In this document: in pieces, positions 51,355 to 60,965 of the stretch | Layout of the letters: each line of letters starts with the position of its first letter | Numbering within the stretch: position 1 is the first letter of the stretch | Assembly: GCF_900176385.1 (NCBI RefSeq) | Contig: NZ_FWXN01000004.1 | Coordinates: 62,001 to 126,000, forward strand | DNA from: Janibacter indicus | GTDB taxonomy: Bacteria; Actinomycetota; Actinomycetes; Actinomycetales; Dermatophilaceae | Reading direction: 5' to 3' | Length of the DNA: 64,000 nt | Made by a program: the position numbers and the translations under genes | Notes under the pieces: generated by a model | Seen by the model: only the letters and a program-made list of their open reading frames with translations | Told to the model about the DNA's origin: nothing | The model's database searches: none

Positions 51355-52269
51355 TCAGGCGGAGATGTCGGTGACCGACGCGGTCTGGTTGCCCTCGGAG
51401 TCGATCTGCACGAGGCTCGTCGCGATCTTGTGCACGACGGTCGGCAGGATCGGCAGCGACAGGTGCCCGACGCCCCGCAGGCGCACATTGGTCACCTCGA
51501 CGCCCTCCTGCTGGAGTGAGGCCCCAACCGCCGGGACGATCACCTCGTCGGTGTCGGACCAGAAGGCGATGATCCGGGTCCGGCAGCCGGGCGCGGGCTC
51601 GTTGAGCTCCTGCATCAGCGCACTGCCGGGGCGCAACTGGCGGGTGAGCGAGGTGGGCAGGAGGTAGGCCGCGAGCGTGCCCGTGTGCGGCGCGCCGAGC
51701 GTGGCGAGGGTGTGGATGCGCTCGTCACCACCGAGGCGGGTGACGTAGTAGCGGGCGACGACCCCACCCAGGCTGTGCGCGACGATGTGGATCCGCTCGT
51801 AGCCCGTCTCCTCGACGATCGCCTCGACCTCCTCCGCGAGCTGGGCGGCGGCCGTGCGCACGTCGCGGGTGCGCACGGAGTAGTTCATCGCGAAGACCCG
51901 GCTGAAGCCGCGCCGCAGCAGGCCGCGACGCAGCACGGTGAAGATCGAGTGGTTGTCGGCGAAGCCGTGGAGCAGCAGGATCGGCGTCCCGCTCTCGACG
52001 AGGCCGGCGACGAGCATGCCGCGGCGCACGGGGTTGAGGTGCTCGATGCGGTAGCCGTGGCGCGGGCCGCCGCGGCGGGGCGAGCGGGTGCCGAAGGGGT
52101 AGAGGGAGAAGTGCGTCGTCGCCCAGACGAGCTCGACGGCGGCGAAGACCATCGCCTGCGTCGTCGCCATCCGCCGGGCCTGGTCGACCACGCCGGACCG
52201 CAGGCTCGCCGACGTCGGTGCCGGGTCGCCGGTCGCGAGGTCGCCGTCGTGCGGCTGCTGCGTGGCCAT
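51355..52269 (-). CDS. Alpha/beta hydrolase (lipase/esterase)
   Basis: The 304-residue protein has PILLLHGFADNHSIF (oxyanion-hole region, about 96-110), the nucleophile elbow IVAHSLGGVVARYY (about 159-172), Asp in FWSDTDEVIV and His in LRGVGHLSLP, a complete catalytic triad. It resembles triacylglycerol lipase/EstA-type acylhydrolases. A hydrophobic patch near residues 37-55 may bind membrane or be a short anchor; no typical signal peptide is present. The ATG at 52269 is the conservative choice and the longer open frame upstream lacks coding character. It stands alone, divergent from sucC. Confidence 0.85.
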   Translation of the reverse strand: MATQQPHDGDLATGDPAPTSASLRSGVVDQARRMATTQAMVFAAVELVWATTHFSLYPFGTRSPRRGGPRHGYRIEHLNPVRRGMLVAGLVESGTPILLLHGFADNHSIFTVLRRGLLRRGFSRVFAMNYSVRTRDVRTAAAQLAEEVEAIVEETGYERIHIVAHSLGGVVARYYVTRLGGDERIHTLATLGAPHTGTLAAYLLPTSLTRQLRPGSALMQELNEPAPGCRTRIIAFWSDTDEVIVPAVGASLQQEGVEVTNVRLRGVGHLSLPILPTVVHKIATSLVQIDSEGNQTASVTDISA

Positions 52270-52447
52270 GGTGACCCGAGGGTAACCCCGCTTCGGTGCT
52301 TTGAGCGAGATCTCGTGACGACTCCGTGATCCACGGTTGAACGACCCCGCGTCGCGAGCGCTCGCGAGACCGGACGTGCTCCCCCTTCGTCCGGGGGCTA
52401 GTCTCGTCCCGCACCCCGTTACCACAGCAGAGGACGGAATCACCCTC

Positions 52448-53629
52448 GTGGATCTCTTCGAGTACCAAGCACGCGACGTGTTCGAGAAGCACGGCGTCCC
52501 GGTTCTTGCCGGCGCCGTCGCCACCACCCCCCAGGAGGCTCGAGCAGCCGCCGAGACCATCGGCGCCAAGAGCGGCGGTGTCACCGTCGTCAAGGCCCAG
52601 GTCAAGACCGGTGGCCGCGGCAAGGCCGGCGGCGTCAAGGTCGCCAAGACCGCTGACGAGGCCGAGGCGCACGCCGAGGCCATCCTGGGCATGGACATCA
52701 AGGGCCACACGGTCCACAAGGTCATGATCGCCCAGGGCGCGCAGATCGCCGAGGAGTACTACTTCTCCATCCTGCTCGACCGGGCCAACCGGACCTACCT
52801 CGCCATGTGCTCCAAGGAGGGCGGCATGGAGATCGAGCAGCTCGCTGTCGAGCGCCCCGAGGCCCTCGCCCGCATCGCGGTCGACCCCAACGTCGGCATC
52901 GACGACGCCAAGGCCACCGAGATCGTCCAGGCCGCCGGCTTCGACGAGGCCGACCAGGCCAAGATCGCCGACGTGCTCAAGAAGCTGTGGGTCGTCTACC
53001 GCGACGAGGACGCGACCCTCGTCGAGGTCAACCCCCTCGTCAAGACCGAGCAGGGCGACATCGTCGCCCTCGACGGCAAGGTCACCCTCGACGGCAACGC
53101 CGACTTCCGTCAGCCGGCCCACGCCGAGTTCGAGGACAAGGCCGCGGCCGACCCGCTCGAGGCGAAGGCCAAGGAGAAGGGCCTCAACTACGTCAAGCTC
53201 GACGGCAACGTCGGCATCATCGGCAACGGCGCCGGGCTCGTCATGAGCACCCTCGACGTCGTCGCCTACGCCGGTGAGGACTTCACCGGGGGCAAGGCCA
53301 AGCCGGCCAACTTCCTCGACATCGGTGGCGGCGCCTCGGCCGAGGTCATGGCCAACGGCCTCGACGTCATCCTCGGCGACGAGCAGGTCAAGTCCGTCTT
53401 CGTCAACGTCTTCGGTGGCATCACCGCGTGCGACGCGGTCGCTGACGGCATCGTCGGCGCCCTCAAGACCCTCGGCGACTCGGCCACCAAGCCCCTCGTC
53501 GTGCGTCTCGACGGCAACAACGTCGACGAGGGTCGTCGCATCCTCGCCGAGTTCAACCACCCGCTCGTGACCGTCGAGGCCACCATGGACGGCGCTGCCC
53601 GCAAGGCCGCCGAGCTGGCCGCGAAGTAA
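52448..53629 (+). CDS. sucC: Succinyl-CoA synthetase beta subunit (ADP-forming type)
   Basis: The 393-residue protein is a full-length ATP-grasp beta subunit: [38 protein letters not shown] (about 43-60), [20 protein letters not shown] (about 195-214), [12 protein letters not shown] and [13 protein letters not shown]. With SucD it makes succinate and ATP/GTP from succinyl-CoA in the TCA cycle. GTG 52448 has GAGGA about 13 nt upstream, which is rather far; the family start makes it secure. It is followed 18 nt later by sucD. The 178-nt upstream region holds one CCCCCTTCG and no other element I recognise. Confidence 0.97.
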   Translation: MDLFEYQARDVFEKHGVPVLAGAVATTPQEARAAAETIGAKSGGVTVVKAQVKTGGRGKAGGVKVAKTADEAEAHAEAILGMDIKGHTVHKVMIAQGAQIAEEYYFSILLDRANRTYLAMCSKEGGMEIEQLAVERPEALARIAVDPNVGIDDAKATEIVQAAGFDEADQAKIADVLKKLWVVYRDEDATLVEVNPLVKTEQGDIVALDGKVTLDGNADFRQPAHAEFEDKAAADPLEAKAKEKGLNYVKLDGNVGIIGNGAGLVMSTLDVVAYAGEDFTGGKAKPANFLDIGGGASAEVMANGLDVILGDEQVKSVFVNVFGGITACDAVADGIVGALKTLGDSATKPLVVRLDGNNVDEGRRILAEFNHPLVTVEATMDGAARKAAELAAK

Positions 53630-53647
53630 AGGACGACTGAAACAGAC

Positions 53648-54538
53648 ATGGCAATCTTCCTCACCGCTGACTCCAAGGTCATCGTCCAGGGCATGACCGG
53701 CGCGGAGGGCATGAAGCACACGACGCGCATGCTCGCCTCGGGCACCAACGTCGTGGGCGGCGTCAACCCCAAGAAGGCCGGCCAGAGCGTCGACTTCCCG
53801 GGGGGCCAGTCCGTCCCCGTCTTCGGCTCCGTCGCCGACGCGATCAAGGAGACCGGCGCCGACGTGTCGGTCATCTTCGTGCCGCCGGCCTTCGCCAAGT
53901 CCGCCGTCGTCGAGGCCATCGACGCCGAGATCGGCCTCGCCGTCATCATCACCGAGGGCATCCCCGTCAGGGACTCCGCGGAGTTCTACAACTACTCCGT
54001 CGGCAAGGCCACGCGCCTCATCGGCCCCAACTGCCCCGGCCTGATCAGCCCCGGCAAGTCCAATGCCGGCATCATCCCGGCGGACATCGCCGGCGCCGGT
54101 CGCATCGGCCTGGTCTCCAAGTCGGGCACGCTGACCTACCAGATGATGTACGAGCTGCGTGAGTTCGGCTTCTCCACGGCCGTCGGCATCGGTGGCGACC
54201 CGATCATCGGCACGACGCACATCGACTGCCTCGAGGCCTTCGAGGCCGACCCCGAGACCGACGCGATCGTCATGATCGGCGAGATCGGTGGCGACGCCGA
54301 GGAGCGGGCTGCGGCCTACATCAAGGAGCACGTCACGAAGCCGGTCGTCGGCTACGTCGCGGGCTTCACCGCCCCGGAGGGCAAGACCATGGGCCACGCC
54401 GGCGCCATCGTCTCCGGCTCCTCGGGCACGGCTGCCGCCAAGAAGGAGGCCCTCGAGGCCGCCGGCGTCAAGGTCGGCAAGACGCCGTCCGAGACCGCTG
54501 CCCTCATGCGCGAGATCATGCAGGGTCTGGGCAAGTAA
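53648..54538 (+). CDS. sucD: Succinyl-CoA synthetase alpha subunit
   Basis: The 296-residue protein has the CoA-binding Rossmann domain (about 1-130; [31 protein letters not shown]) and the ligase domain with the phosphorylated His in [13 protein letters not shown] (about 243-255). [19 protein letters not shown] is the conserved segment at the nucleotide face. It pairs with SucC, encoded 18 nt upstream, in the TCA cycle. A strong hairpin follows the stop by 12 nt and ends the operon. Confidence 0.97.
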   Translation: MAIFLTADSKVIVQGMTGAEGMKHTTRMLASGTNVVGGVNPKKAGQSVDFPGGQSVPVFGSVADAIKETGADVSVIFVPPAFAKSAVVEAIDAEIGLAVIITEGIPVRDSAEFYNYSVGKATRLIGPNCPGLISPGKSNAGIIPADIAGAGRIGLVSKSGTLTYQMMYELREFGFSTAVGIGGDPIIGTTHIDCLEAFEADPETDAIVMIGEIGGDAEERAAAYIKEHVTKPVVGYVAGFTAPEGKTMGHAGAIVSGSSGTAAAKKEALEAAGVKVGKTPSETAALMREIMQGLGK

Positions 54539-54550
54539 CCAGCCCGACCC

Positions 54551-54599
54551 ACGAGCGAAGGGGAGGGGAGACCGCGAGGTCTTCCCTCCCCTTCGTCGT
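54551..54599 (+). terminator. Terminator of sucCD
   Basis: A long hairpin with arms GCGAAGGGGAGGG and CCCTCCCCTTCG plus inner pairing ACC/GGT around a GCGA loop. Confidence 0.85.
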
Positions 54600-54670
54600 G
54601 CCCGGCAGATCCTGACGAAGGTCTGACCGCAGCGAGGGGAGTTCGTGGGCCCCTCGTCACCTGCGGTCCC

Positions 54671-54703
54671 TAGGGTCCACGCGGGCCGCCTGCCGCGGCC
54701 CGC
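54671..54703 (+). promoter_or_regulatory. Promoter -10 and leader hairpin of the GH25 gene
   Basis: TAGGGT (54671-54676) is a likely -10. The leader then holds a perfect 9-bp hairpin (GCGGGCCGC-CTGCC-GCGGCCCGC, 54681-54703) before the AGGAG ribosome site. Confidence 0.5.
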
Positions 54704-54724
54704 ACCCGACGCCAGGAGACCTCC

Positions 54725-55546
54725 ATGTCCCGCACGACCACCGTGCTCGCCGCGCTGCTCGCGGCGACCGCCCTCACGGCCACGACCGCCTCGGCCGCAC
54801 CCACCCAGGACCGCCCGACACCCGAGGCCAAGGCGGCCGGCATCACCGAGCCCGGCGACGCGCGCATGGGGTGGAAGGAGCGCTCGCAGCAGCCGACGGC
54901 GCGCAGCAGCGCAACCGTGGCCGCGCCCGCGGGCGTCCCGGGCATCGACGTGTCCAACTGGCAGGGCTCGGTCGACTGGACCGCGCAGTGGAATGCCGGC
55001 AAGCGCTTCGCCTACGTCAAGGCGACCGAGGGGACCGGCTACACCAGCCCCTCCTTCGCCCAGCAGTACAACGGCTCCTACAACGTAGGCATGGTCCGCG
55101 GCAGCTACCACTTCGCGCTGCCCAACACCTCCTCGGGCGCCACCCAGGCCAACTACTTCGTCGACCACGGGGGCGGCTGGTCCGCCGACGGCCAGACGCT
55201 GCCCGGCGTCCTCGACGTCGAGTGGAACCCCTACGGCAGCACCTGCTACGGACTGACCCAGAGCGGCATGCGGACCTGGATCAACTCCTTCCTCAACCAG
55301 TACAAGGCGCGCACCGGCCGCTACCCGGTGATCTACACCAACACCAACTGGTGGAACGAGTGCGTCGGCCACGACACGAGCTTCGCGGCGAAGTCGCCGC
55401 TGTGGATCGCCCGCTACTCCAGCAGCGTCGGCACGCTGCCCACCGGCTGGGGCACCTACTCCTTCTGGCAGTACACCGACAGCCCGATCGATCAGAACGT
55501 CTGGAACGGCTCGCTCGACCGGCTGCGCTACTTCGCGAAGAACTGA
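54725..55546 (+). CDS. Secreted GH25 lysozyme
   Basis: The 273-residue protein has a signal peptide (SRTTTVLAALLAATALTATT, cleavage likely after ASA at about residue 25), a variable linker, and a GH25 domain (about 75-270). Its start GIDVSNWQGSVDW carries the conserved Asp and LDVEWNPYG the acid/base Glu pair. FAYVKATEGTGYTSPSF and SPLWIARYSS are family segments. It cuts the beta-1,4 bond between MurNAc and GlcNAc outside the cell, in wall turnover or against other bacteria. AGGAG precedes the ATG. A terminator hairpin follows, then the riboflavin operon. Confidence 0.93.
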   Translation: MSRTTTVLAALLAATALTATTASAAPTQDRPTPEAKAAGITEPGDARMGWKERSQQPTARSSATVAAPAGVPGIDVSNWQGSVDWTAQWNAGKRFAYVKATEGTGYTSPSFAQQYNGSYNVGMVRGSYHFALPNTSSGATQANYFVDHGGGWSADGQTLPGVLDVEWNPYGSTCYGLTQSGMRTWINSFLNQYKARTGRYPVIYTNTNWWNECVGHDTSFAAKSPLWIARYSSSVGTLPTGWGTYSFWQYTDSPIDQNVWNGSLDRLRYFAKN

Positions 55547-55563
55547 CGTGACATCCTCCGGGC

Positions 55564-55596
55564 CGGTGCCGTGTGGTGAGACCCACGATGGCACCG
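55564..55596 (+). terminator. Terminator of the GH25 gene
   Basis: CGGTGCC and GGCACCG arms with inner partial pairing, 18 nt after the stop codon. Confidence 0.6.
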
Positions 55597-55610
55597 ACCC
55601 GTGAGGGGAG

Positions 55611-55644
55611 TAGCCTGATGCGCGTACGAGTTCAGTCGTACGCG
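55611..55644 (+). promoter_or_regulatory. Riboflavin operon promoter -10 and 5'-end hairpin
   Basis: TAGCCT (55611-55616) is the likely -10. The RNA would begin with a perfect 9-bp hairpin (CGCGTACGA-GTTCAG-TCGTACGCG, 55621-55644) directly before the FMN aptamer. It may protect the 5' end or help the aptamer fold. Confidence 0.5.
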
Positions 55645-55646
55645 TG

Positions 55647-55764
55647 CTCCGGGGTCGGTGTAATTCCGAGCCGGCGGTAACAGTCCGCGAGCCCGTCCTC
55701 TCGAGGCCGGGTTGAGCTGGTGGAACTCCAGCACCGACGGTGAAAGTCCGGATGGGAGGCAGCA
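55647..55764 (+). ncRNA. FMN riboswitch (RFN element)
   Basis: The conserved aptamer segments occur in order: GGGGTCGGTG.AATTCCGA, GCCGGCGGTAACAGTCCGCG, a variable stem, ACTCCAGCACCGACGGTGAA, and AGTCCGGATGGGAGGCAGC. These are the six-helix RFN element that binds FMN. It lies about 150 nt upstream of ribD, and FMN binding should lower expression of ribD-ribE-ribBA-ribH. Confidence 0.95.
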
Positions 55765-55880
55765 CGCGACGGCGTGGGCCGTGCCGTGCGGGCTCCCTGT
55801 CGGGTGACCGTCCGGTGCGGTCGTCACCGGCTGCCCGGTGGTCCCACGTCGTCGTCACGCCATCGGCGTGCCTTCCTGTG

Positions 55881-55910
55881 CTCCGTGGTCCGCGTCGGAC
55901 CACGGAGAGG
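55881..55910 (+). promoter_or_regulatory. Ribosome-site-sequestering hairpin before ribD
   Basis: CTCCGTGGTCC-GCGTC-GGACCACGGAG is a perfect 11-bp hairpin; its 3' arm ends within the Shine-Dalgarno GGAGAGG (55904-55910), 3 nt from the ATG. It is a likely expression platform of the FMN riboswitch acting on translation. Confidence 0.6.
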
Positions 55911-55913
55911 CAG

Positions 55914-57005
55914 ATGCAGCAACCGGTCACCATCGAGTGGGCCATGACCCGCGCCGTCGAGCTGGCGGCGCGCGGCCTCGGTCGCACCGCCCCCAACCCC
56001 GTCGTCGGGTGCGTCGTCCTCGACGCGGCCGGTGCCGTCGTGGGCGAAGGGTGGCACTCCCGGGCCGGTGGCCCCCACGCCGAGGTCGAGGCGCTGGCTG
56101 CCGCCGGAGACTCCGCACGCGGCGGCACCGCCGTCGTCACCCTCGAGCCCTGCCGCCACACCGGTCGCACCGGCCCCTGCACGAGCGCCCTCCTCGCCGC
56201 CGGCGTCGCCCGGGTCGTCGTCGCCGTCCCCGACCCCACCGAGACCGCCGGCGGGGGAGCGGACCTGTTGCGCCGCAACGGTGTCGAGATCGTCGAGGGG
56301 GTCGGCCGAGAGGCGGCCGAGCACGGCAACCGGGCCTGGCTGCACGCCGTGCGCACCGGTCGGCCGTGGGTGACGTGGAAGCTCGCCACGACCCTCGACG
56401 GACGCACATCGGCCGCCGACGGCACGAGCCGCTGGATCACCGGCGCGACGGCCCGCGAGGCGGTCCACCGGCTGCGCGCCGAGCGTGACGCCGTCCTCGT
56501 CGGCGCCGGCACCCTGCGCGCGGACGACCCGCACCTGGCGGTCCGCGGCCTCGACGACGTCACCCAACCGCTGCGCGTCGTCCTCGACCCGCGCGCCGAG
56601 ATCGCGCTCACCGCCCGGGTCCTCGACGACGTCGCGCCGACGCTCGTCGTCGTCGCCGAGGGCGCCGACGTGGCCCGGCTCACCGCGGCCGGGGTCGACG
56701 TGCTCGCCCTGCCGGCGGGGGAGCGGAGCCTCGACCTCGCGGCCCTGCTCACGGCCCTCCACGGGCGCGGGGTGCACTCCGTCCTGCTCGAGGGCGGCGC
56801 GCGACTGGCCGCGTCCGCCGTCGCCGACGACCTCGTCGACGAGGTCGTCGCCCACATCGCCCCCGCGCTGCTCGGGGCCGGCTCGCCGGTCCTCGCGGAC
56901 GCGGGGATCACGACCATCACCGAGGCGCTGCGCCTCACCACCACCGACGTCGCCCGCCTCGGCGACGACGTCGCCGTCACCGCCACCGTGAGGAGGGAGC
57001 GCTGA
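55914..57005 (+). CDS. ribD: Bifunctional pyrimidine deaminase/reductase RibD
   Basis: The 363-residue enzyme has a deaminase domain (about 1-145) with zinc ligands in GPHAEVEAL and [12 protein letters not shown], and a reductase domain (about 150-360; [21 protein letters not shown] and [14 protein letters not shown]). It converts the GTP-derived pyrimidine to 5-amino-6-ribitylamino-uracil phosphate in two steps. The ATG at 55914 is set by the family start and the ribosome site. The stop overlaps ribE (TGATG), first of four coupled genes under the FMN riboswitch. Confidence 0.97.
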   Translation: MQQPVTIEWAMTRAVELAARGLGRTAPNPVVGCVVLDAAGAVVGEGWHSRAGGPHAEVEALAAAGDSARGGTAVVTLEPCRHTGRTGPCTSALLAAGVARVVVAVPDPTETAGGGADLLRRNGVEIVEGVGREAAEHGNRAWLHAVRTGRPWVTWKLATTLDGRTSAADGTSRWITGATAREAVHRLRAERDAVLVGAGTLRADDPHLAVRGLDDVTQPLRVVLDPRAEIALTARVLDDVAPTLVVVAEGADVARLTAAGVDVLALPAGERSLDLAALLTALHGRGVHSVLLEGGARLAASAVADDLVDEVVAHIAPALLGAGSPVLADAGITTITEALRLTTTDVARLGDDVAVTATVRRER

Positions 57006-57616
57006 TGTTCACCGGGATCATCGAGGAGCTCGGGGAGGTGGTCGCCATCGAGCCGGGCGCCGACTCCAGCCGGCTCACCGTCCGTGGCGAGGTGACGACC
57101 ACCGAGGTCGCCCACGGGGCGTCGATCGCCGTCAACGGCGCCTGCCTGACCGTCACCGACCACGAGGCGAAGGGGGGAGTCGTCACCTTCGACGTCATGG
57201 CCGAGAGCCTGCGCCGCACCGTCCTCGGCGACCTCGCGGTCGGCGACGTGGTCAACCTCGAGCGGGCGATGGTGCTCGGCGCGCGCCTCGACGGGCACCT
57301 CGTCCAGGGGCACGTCGACGGGACCGCGACGATCACCGAGCGACGCCCGGGGGATCGCTGGGAGGAGGTGCGGCTCTCGCTCGCGCCCGAGCTGGCCCCC
57401 TTCGTCGTGGACAAGGGCTCGATCTGTCTCGACGGGGTGAGCCTGACCCTCACCGCGGTCGGCGACGACCACGTCGAGGTCGCCCTCATCCCGACGACCA
57501 TGGAGCTGACGACCCTGGGCCGCAAGGGAGTCGGCGACCGGGTCAACGTCGAGGTCGACATCCTCGGCAAGTACGTGCAGCGCACCCTCGCGCTCGGGAC
57601 GAAGGACGCACGATGA
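57005..57616 (+). CDS. ribE: Riboflavin synthase alpha subunit
   Basis: The 203-residue protein begins [12 protein letters not shown] and has two repeated lumazine-binding barrels: about 1-95 ([14 protein letters not shown]) and about 97-190 ([16 protein letters not shown]). The internal duplication is that of riboflavin synthase, which dismutates two lumazine molecules to riboflavin. The ATG overlaps the ribD stop and the stop overlaps ribBA (ATGA). It is often labelled ribC or ribE; the symbol follows actinobacterial use. Confidence 0.97.
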   Translation: MFTGIIEELGEVVAIEPGADSSRLTVRGEVTTTEVAHGASIAVNGACLTVTDHEAKGGVVTFDVMAESLRRTVLGDLAVGDVVNLERAMVLGARLDGHLVQGHVDGTATITERRPGDRWEEVRLSLAPELAPFVVDKGSICLDGVSLTLTAVGDDHVEVALIPTTMELTTLGRKGVGDRVNVEVDILGKYVQRTLALGTKDAR

Positions 57617-58860
57617 GCCACGACGAGAGCCTGCTCGACCCGATCGAGACCGCCATCGAGGCCATGGCCGCCGGTCGCCCGGTGCTCGTCGTCGACGACG
57701 CCGACCGGGAGAACGAGGGCGACATCATCTTCGCCGCGGACGCCGCGACCGACGAGCTCATGGGTGCCACCGTGCGCCTCGGCAGCGGGGTCATCTGCGT
57801 CGCGATGACGGGGGAGGACCTCGACCGCCTCGCCCTGCCGCCGATGACGGCGATCAACGAGGACGCCAAGGGCACCGCATACACGATCTCGGTCGACGCG
57901 CGCGAGGGTGTGACGACCGGCATCAGCGCCGCCGACCGGGCCCGCACGGCGCGGCTGCTCGCCGACCCGGCGACCGGTCGCGAGGACCTGGCCCGCCCGG
58001 GCCACGTCTTCCCCCTTCGGGCTCGTGACGGGGGTGTCCTCGTGCGCCGCGGGCACACCGAGGCCGCCGTCGACCTGTGCCGGCTCGCCGGCCGCCGCCC
58101 GGCCGGCGTCATCTGCGAGGTCGTCGAGGAGGACGGCTCGATGTCGCGGCTGCCGCAGCTGCGCCGGCTCGCCGACGAGCGAGGCTGGCCGCTGGTGAGC
58201 ATCGCCGACCTCGTCGACCTGCGCCGCCGCACCGAGGCGCTCGTCGAGCGGGTCGTCTCGACGCGGCTGCCGACGGTGCACGGCGAGTTCACCGCCCACG
58301 GCTACCGCAGCGGTGTCGACGGCAGCGAGCACATCGCGCTCGTCCACGGCGACATCAGCGAGGGCACCCCCCTCGTGCGGGTGCACAGCGAGTGCCTGAC
58401 CGGAGACGTCTTCGGCTCCAAGCGCTGCGACTGCGGCCCGCAGCTCGAGGCGGCCCAGTCGGCCGTCGTGCGGGCCGGGGCCGGCGTCATCGTCTACGTC
58501 CGCGGCCACGAGGGTCGCGGCATCGGGCTCGTCGACAAGCTGCGCGCCTACGCCGCCCAGGACGCCGGCGCCGACACCGTCGACGCCAACTCCGAGCTCG
58601 GCCTGCCCGTCGACGCGCGGGACTACACGCACGCCGCCCAGGTGCTGCGCGACCTCGGGCTCGGCACCGTGCGCCTGCTGAGCAACAACCCGGCGAAGGT
58701 CGAGGCGCTCACCTCGCTCGGCATCGAGGTGTCCGGCCGGGAGCCGTTGCCGCCGAGCATCACCAGCGACAACCTCCACTACCTGCGCACCAAGCGCGAC
58801 CGGATGGGCCACGACCTCCCGTGGCTGCCGGAGACCCACGACGAAGGGAGCACCCGATGA
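57613..58860 (+). CDS. ribBA: Bifunctional DHBP synthase/GTP cyclohydrolase II RibBA
   Basis: The 415-residue protein joins a 3,4-dihydroxy-2-butanone-4-phosphate synthase domain (about 1-205; [37 protein letters not shown]) to a GTP cyclohydrolase II domain (about 210-405; [20 protein letters not shown] with the zinc Cys cluster, [18 protein letters not shown]). It supplies both substrates of the riboflavin pathway from ribulose-5-phosphate and GTP. It overlaps ribE and ribH by 4 nt each. Both catalytic centres look complete. Confidence 0.97.
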   Translation: MSHDESLLDPIETAIEAMAAGRPVLVVDDADRENEGDIIFAADAATDELMGATVRLGSGVICVAMTGEDLDRLALPPMTAINEDAKGTAYTISVDAREGVTTGISAADRARTARLLADPATGREDLARPGHVFPLRARDGGVLVRRGHTEAAVDLCRLAGRRPAGVICEVVEEDGSMSRLPQLRRLADERGWPLVSIADLVDLRRRTEALVERVVSTRLPTVHGEFTAHGYRSGVDGSEHIALVHGDISEGTPLVRVHSECLTGDVFGSKRCDCGPQLEAAQSAVVRAGAGVIVYVRGHEGRGIGLVDKLRAYAAQDAGADTVDANSELGLPVDARDYTHAAQVLRDLGLGTVRLLSNNPAKVEALTSLGIEVSGREPLPPSITSDNLHYLRTKRDRMGHDLPWLPETHDEGSTR

Positions 58861-59327
58861 GCGGGCACGGAGCACCTCGGATCGACCTCGGCGACGCGAG
58901 CGACCTGCGGGTCGCGATCGTCGCGTCGAGCTGGCACACCCAGGTCATGGACGGCCTCGTCGCCGGCGCGCGGGCCGCGCTGGGCGAGGCGGGCATCGAG
59001 CCGACCTTCGTCCCGGTGCCGGGCAGCTTCGAGCTGCCGGTCGTCGCGGCGCAGCTGGCGAGGACCCACGACGCGGTCGTGGCCCTGGGGGTGGTGATCC
59101 GCGGTGGCACACCGCACTTCGACTACGTCTGCTCCGCGGCGACCGACGGGTTGTCGCGGGTGGCGATCGAGACCGGGACCCCGGTGGGCTTCGGCCTGCT
59201 GACCTGCGACGACGACGCGCAGGCCCTCGACCGTGCCGGGCTGCCGGGGTCGCGCGAGGACAAGGGGCGTGAGGCGGCGGAGGCCGCGGTGTCGACCGCG
59301 CTCACCCTGCGCTCCCTGCGTGGGTGA
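58857..59327 (+). CDS. ribH: 6,7-dimethyl-8-ribityllumazine synthase
   Basis: The 156-residue protein has the lumazine synthase segments [18 protein letters not shown] (about 18-35), [17 protein letters not shown] (about 52-68), [17 protein letters not shown] (about 78-94, with the catalytic His) and [20 protein letters not shown]. It condenses the pyrimidine and DHBP into the lumazine that RibE uses. The ATG overlaps the ribBA stop (ATGA) and it is the last gene of the operon, followed by a strong hairpin. Confidence 0.96.
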   Translation: MSGHGAPRIDLGDASDLRVAIVASSWHTQVMDGLVAGARAALGEAGIEPTFVPVPGSFELPVVAAQLARTHDAVVALGVVIRGGTPHFDYVCSAATDGLSRVAIETGTPVGFGLLTCDDDAQALDRAGLPGSREDKGREAAEAAVSTALTLRSLRG

Positions 59328-59401
59328 CGCAGGACACATCCGGACGGTGGGGTCCGGGGAGTGACGTGCAGTCCTCCCCGGGCCTACCGTTGGCGACACA
59401 G

Positions 59402-59439
59402 CGCCGACCCGGTCGATCCCCCCTGCTCCCGGGTCGGCG
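59402..59439. terminator. Terminator between ribH and the convergent membrane protein gene
   Basis: CGCCGACCCGG (59402-59412) and CCGGGTCGGCG (59429-59439) form a perfect 11-bp stem with a 16-nt loop. Confidence 0.75.
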
Positions 59440-59483
59440 TTGCCGTGCTCGCCGGGAGTGCATCGCCGCGGCTGTCGCTGCGG

Positions 59484-60353
59484 TCAGTAGGTGATCTCGG
59501 CGCCGTCCGGGCCGGTCGTCGTGCTGACGCCGTCACCCGGCATCCAGCCCGTGTCGGTCACCAGGTCGACGTCGCCCAGCGCAGCCTTGGCGAGGTTGCG
59601 CATCTCGTCGCTCGAGTAGGTCATGCCGTCGAGCTCGGCGACGGTGAGGAAGGTCGTCGTGCGACCTCGTGAGGCCTCGACCCACCAGTAGGTCGAGCCG
59701 TCGGGGCCGGTGGCGTGCCACGAGCGGTAGGTCGCGTCGCCGGTGGTGAGCGGCAGCTGCTCGGTGATGCGCGAGGAGACGGTGTAGGTCTCCTCGCAGC
59801 GGGCGACGGCCTCGTCGACCGCGTCGGTCGGGGCGTCGGTGCTCGTGGTCGAGGTGCCGATCCACTGCCCGGCGATGACCCGGCCGTCGGCGAGCGTGGA
59901 GACGCGTCGGTCCCAGGACCCGCTCTCGGGGGTCTGGAAGCACTGGCCCTGCGGGTCGGCCGACGAACGGGTGCTGGTCACGTCGAGCCCGAGCGCGGCG
60001 CTCCACTCCTGCGAGTCGAGCAGGGCGATCGCATCGTCGGTGGCGGTGACGGTCGTGGTGCCGGCGGGTGCGGTGCCGGGTCGGTCCACGACGATCACCG
60101 CGGCCGAGGTCGCGACGAGTGCGGCGGCGGCCACGCCGGCGACGACCGCAAAGGTCCGGCGCCGGCGGCGGCCGAGCTCGACGACGGTGCCGGTGGCGTC
60201 GTGCTCCCGGTCCCTCGAGCCCTCGGCCCGGGCGCGGATGAAGGCGGGCTCGGGCAGCGGCTCGTCGCGGACGTCGTCCATGAGCGACATGAGCGCCGCC
60301 CGGACCAGCTCGTCGTCCTCGGGGTCCCACGGCGGGTCGTGACGGTCAGTCAT
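59484..60353 (-). CDS. Single-TM protein coupled to an ECF sigma factor (candidate anti-sigma factor)
   Basis: The 289-residue protein has an acidic cytoplasmic N-terminus (about 1-65; DPEDDELVRAALMSLMDDV), one membrane helix (about 68-92) and a Thr/Ser-rich extracytoplasmic domain (about 95-289) with two Cys (GQCFQ and ARCEE) that may form a disulphide. This topology is that of anti-sigma factors, but the zinc-binding HxxxCxxC motif is absent. Its ATG overlaps the sigma gene stop by 8 nt, so the pair is cotranslated. An N-terminal sigma-binding segment acting through the membrane is inferred from context. Confidence 0.7.
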   Translation of the reverse strand: MTDRHDPPWDPEDDELVRAALMSLMDDVRDEPLPEPAFIRARAEGSRDREHDATGTVVELGRRRRRTFAVVAGVAAAALVATSAAVIVVDRPGTAPAGTTTVTATDDAIALLDSQEWSAALGLDVTSTRSSADPQGQCFQTPESGSWDRRVSTLADGRVIAGQWIGTSTTSTDAPTDAVDEAVARCEETYTVSSRITEQLPLTTGDATYRSWHATGPDGSTYWWVEASRGRTTTFLTVAELDGMTYSSDEMRNLAKAALGDVDLVTDTGWMPGDGVSTTTGPDGAEITY

Positions 60354-60852
60354 CGTGGGCCTCCTTGTCGGCGAGGATCTTGGCGAGCTGCGCGCGCCCG
60401 CGGTGCAGGCGCGCCTTGATGGTGCCCGGCGGGGTGCCGGTCTGGCGGGAGATCTCCTCCACGGAGAGGTCGGTGAGGTAGTGCAGGGCGAGCGTCTCGC
60501 GCACGTCCGGACCGAGGGTGCGCAGGGCAGCCACGACCGCCACGCGGTCCTCGTTGGGAGCGGTGGGGGCGGAGCCCTCGCCGTGGCGTTCCATCGCCTT
60601 GGTCCGGTTGGTGTCCTTGCGCCATGCGGAGATCGCAATGCGGCGTGCCACGGTTCGTACCCAGGCGCCCGGCTCGTCCGTGGCGCGGACCTGGTCCCAC
60701 CGCTGCCACGCCCTGGCGAAGGCCTCCTGGGTGGAGTCCCGAGCCAGCTCGAGGTCGCCCGTCGAGGCATAGACGAGGTGCACGACGCGCTGCGCCGTGG
60801 AGCGGTAGAAGTCGTCGAACTCGGCCTCCGCCGATGCTTCGCCTCCCTTCAT
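60346..60852 (-). CDS. ECF sigma factor, SigE family (SigE/SigM-like of actinobacteria)
   Basis: The 168-residue protein has region 2 (about 10-80; FYRSTAQRVVHLVYASTGDLELARDSTQEAF) and region 4 (about 110-165; LRTLGPDVRETLALHYLTDLSVEEISRQTG, then GTIKARLHRGRAQL). It lacks regions 1.1 and 3, as ECF sigmas do. It is encoded with a membrane protein that overlaps it by 8 nt, presumably its antagonist. Upstream, GGCAACC-N16-CGTCT is a plausible autoregulated promoter, and the same motif precedes the lipoprotein gene at 62262. GGAGGGG precedes the ATG at 60852. Confidence 0.9.
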   Translation of the reverse strand: MKGGEASAEAEFDDFYRSTAQRVVHLVYASTGDLELARDSTQEAFARAWQRWDQVRATDEPGAWVRTVARRIAISAWRKDTNRTKAMERHGEGSAPTAPNEDRVAVVAALRTLGPDVRETLALHYLTDLSVEEISRQTGTPPGTIKARLHRGRAQLAKILADKEAHDD

Positions 60853-60862
60853 TCACCCCTCC

Positions 60863-60890
60863 AGACGCGTCAGGGGGGCACTCGGTTGCC
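60863..60890 (-). promoter_or_regulatory. Predicted ECF promoter upstream of the sigma gene
   Basis: On the minus strand GGCAACC, a 16-nt spacer and CGTCT, ending 10 nt before the ATG. The layout (AAC-containing -35, CGTC -10) is typical of ECF promoters. A GCCGAG-C-CTCGGC dyad lies upstream at 60910-60922. Confidence 0.6.
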
Positions 60891-60965
60891 CCCGATCCCG
60901 AAATCTTTTGCCGAGCCTCGGCTTGCCTCCACCACCGGCCCCGCGTCGTCGGTGACGATGGGGGT

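Noticed and set aside
51725-57472. A 1900-codon minus-strand frame across sucCD, GH25, the riboswitch and ribDE
   Set aside because: Same artefact: it crosses several genes and a riboswitch and has no recognisable domain.
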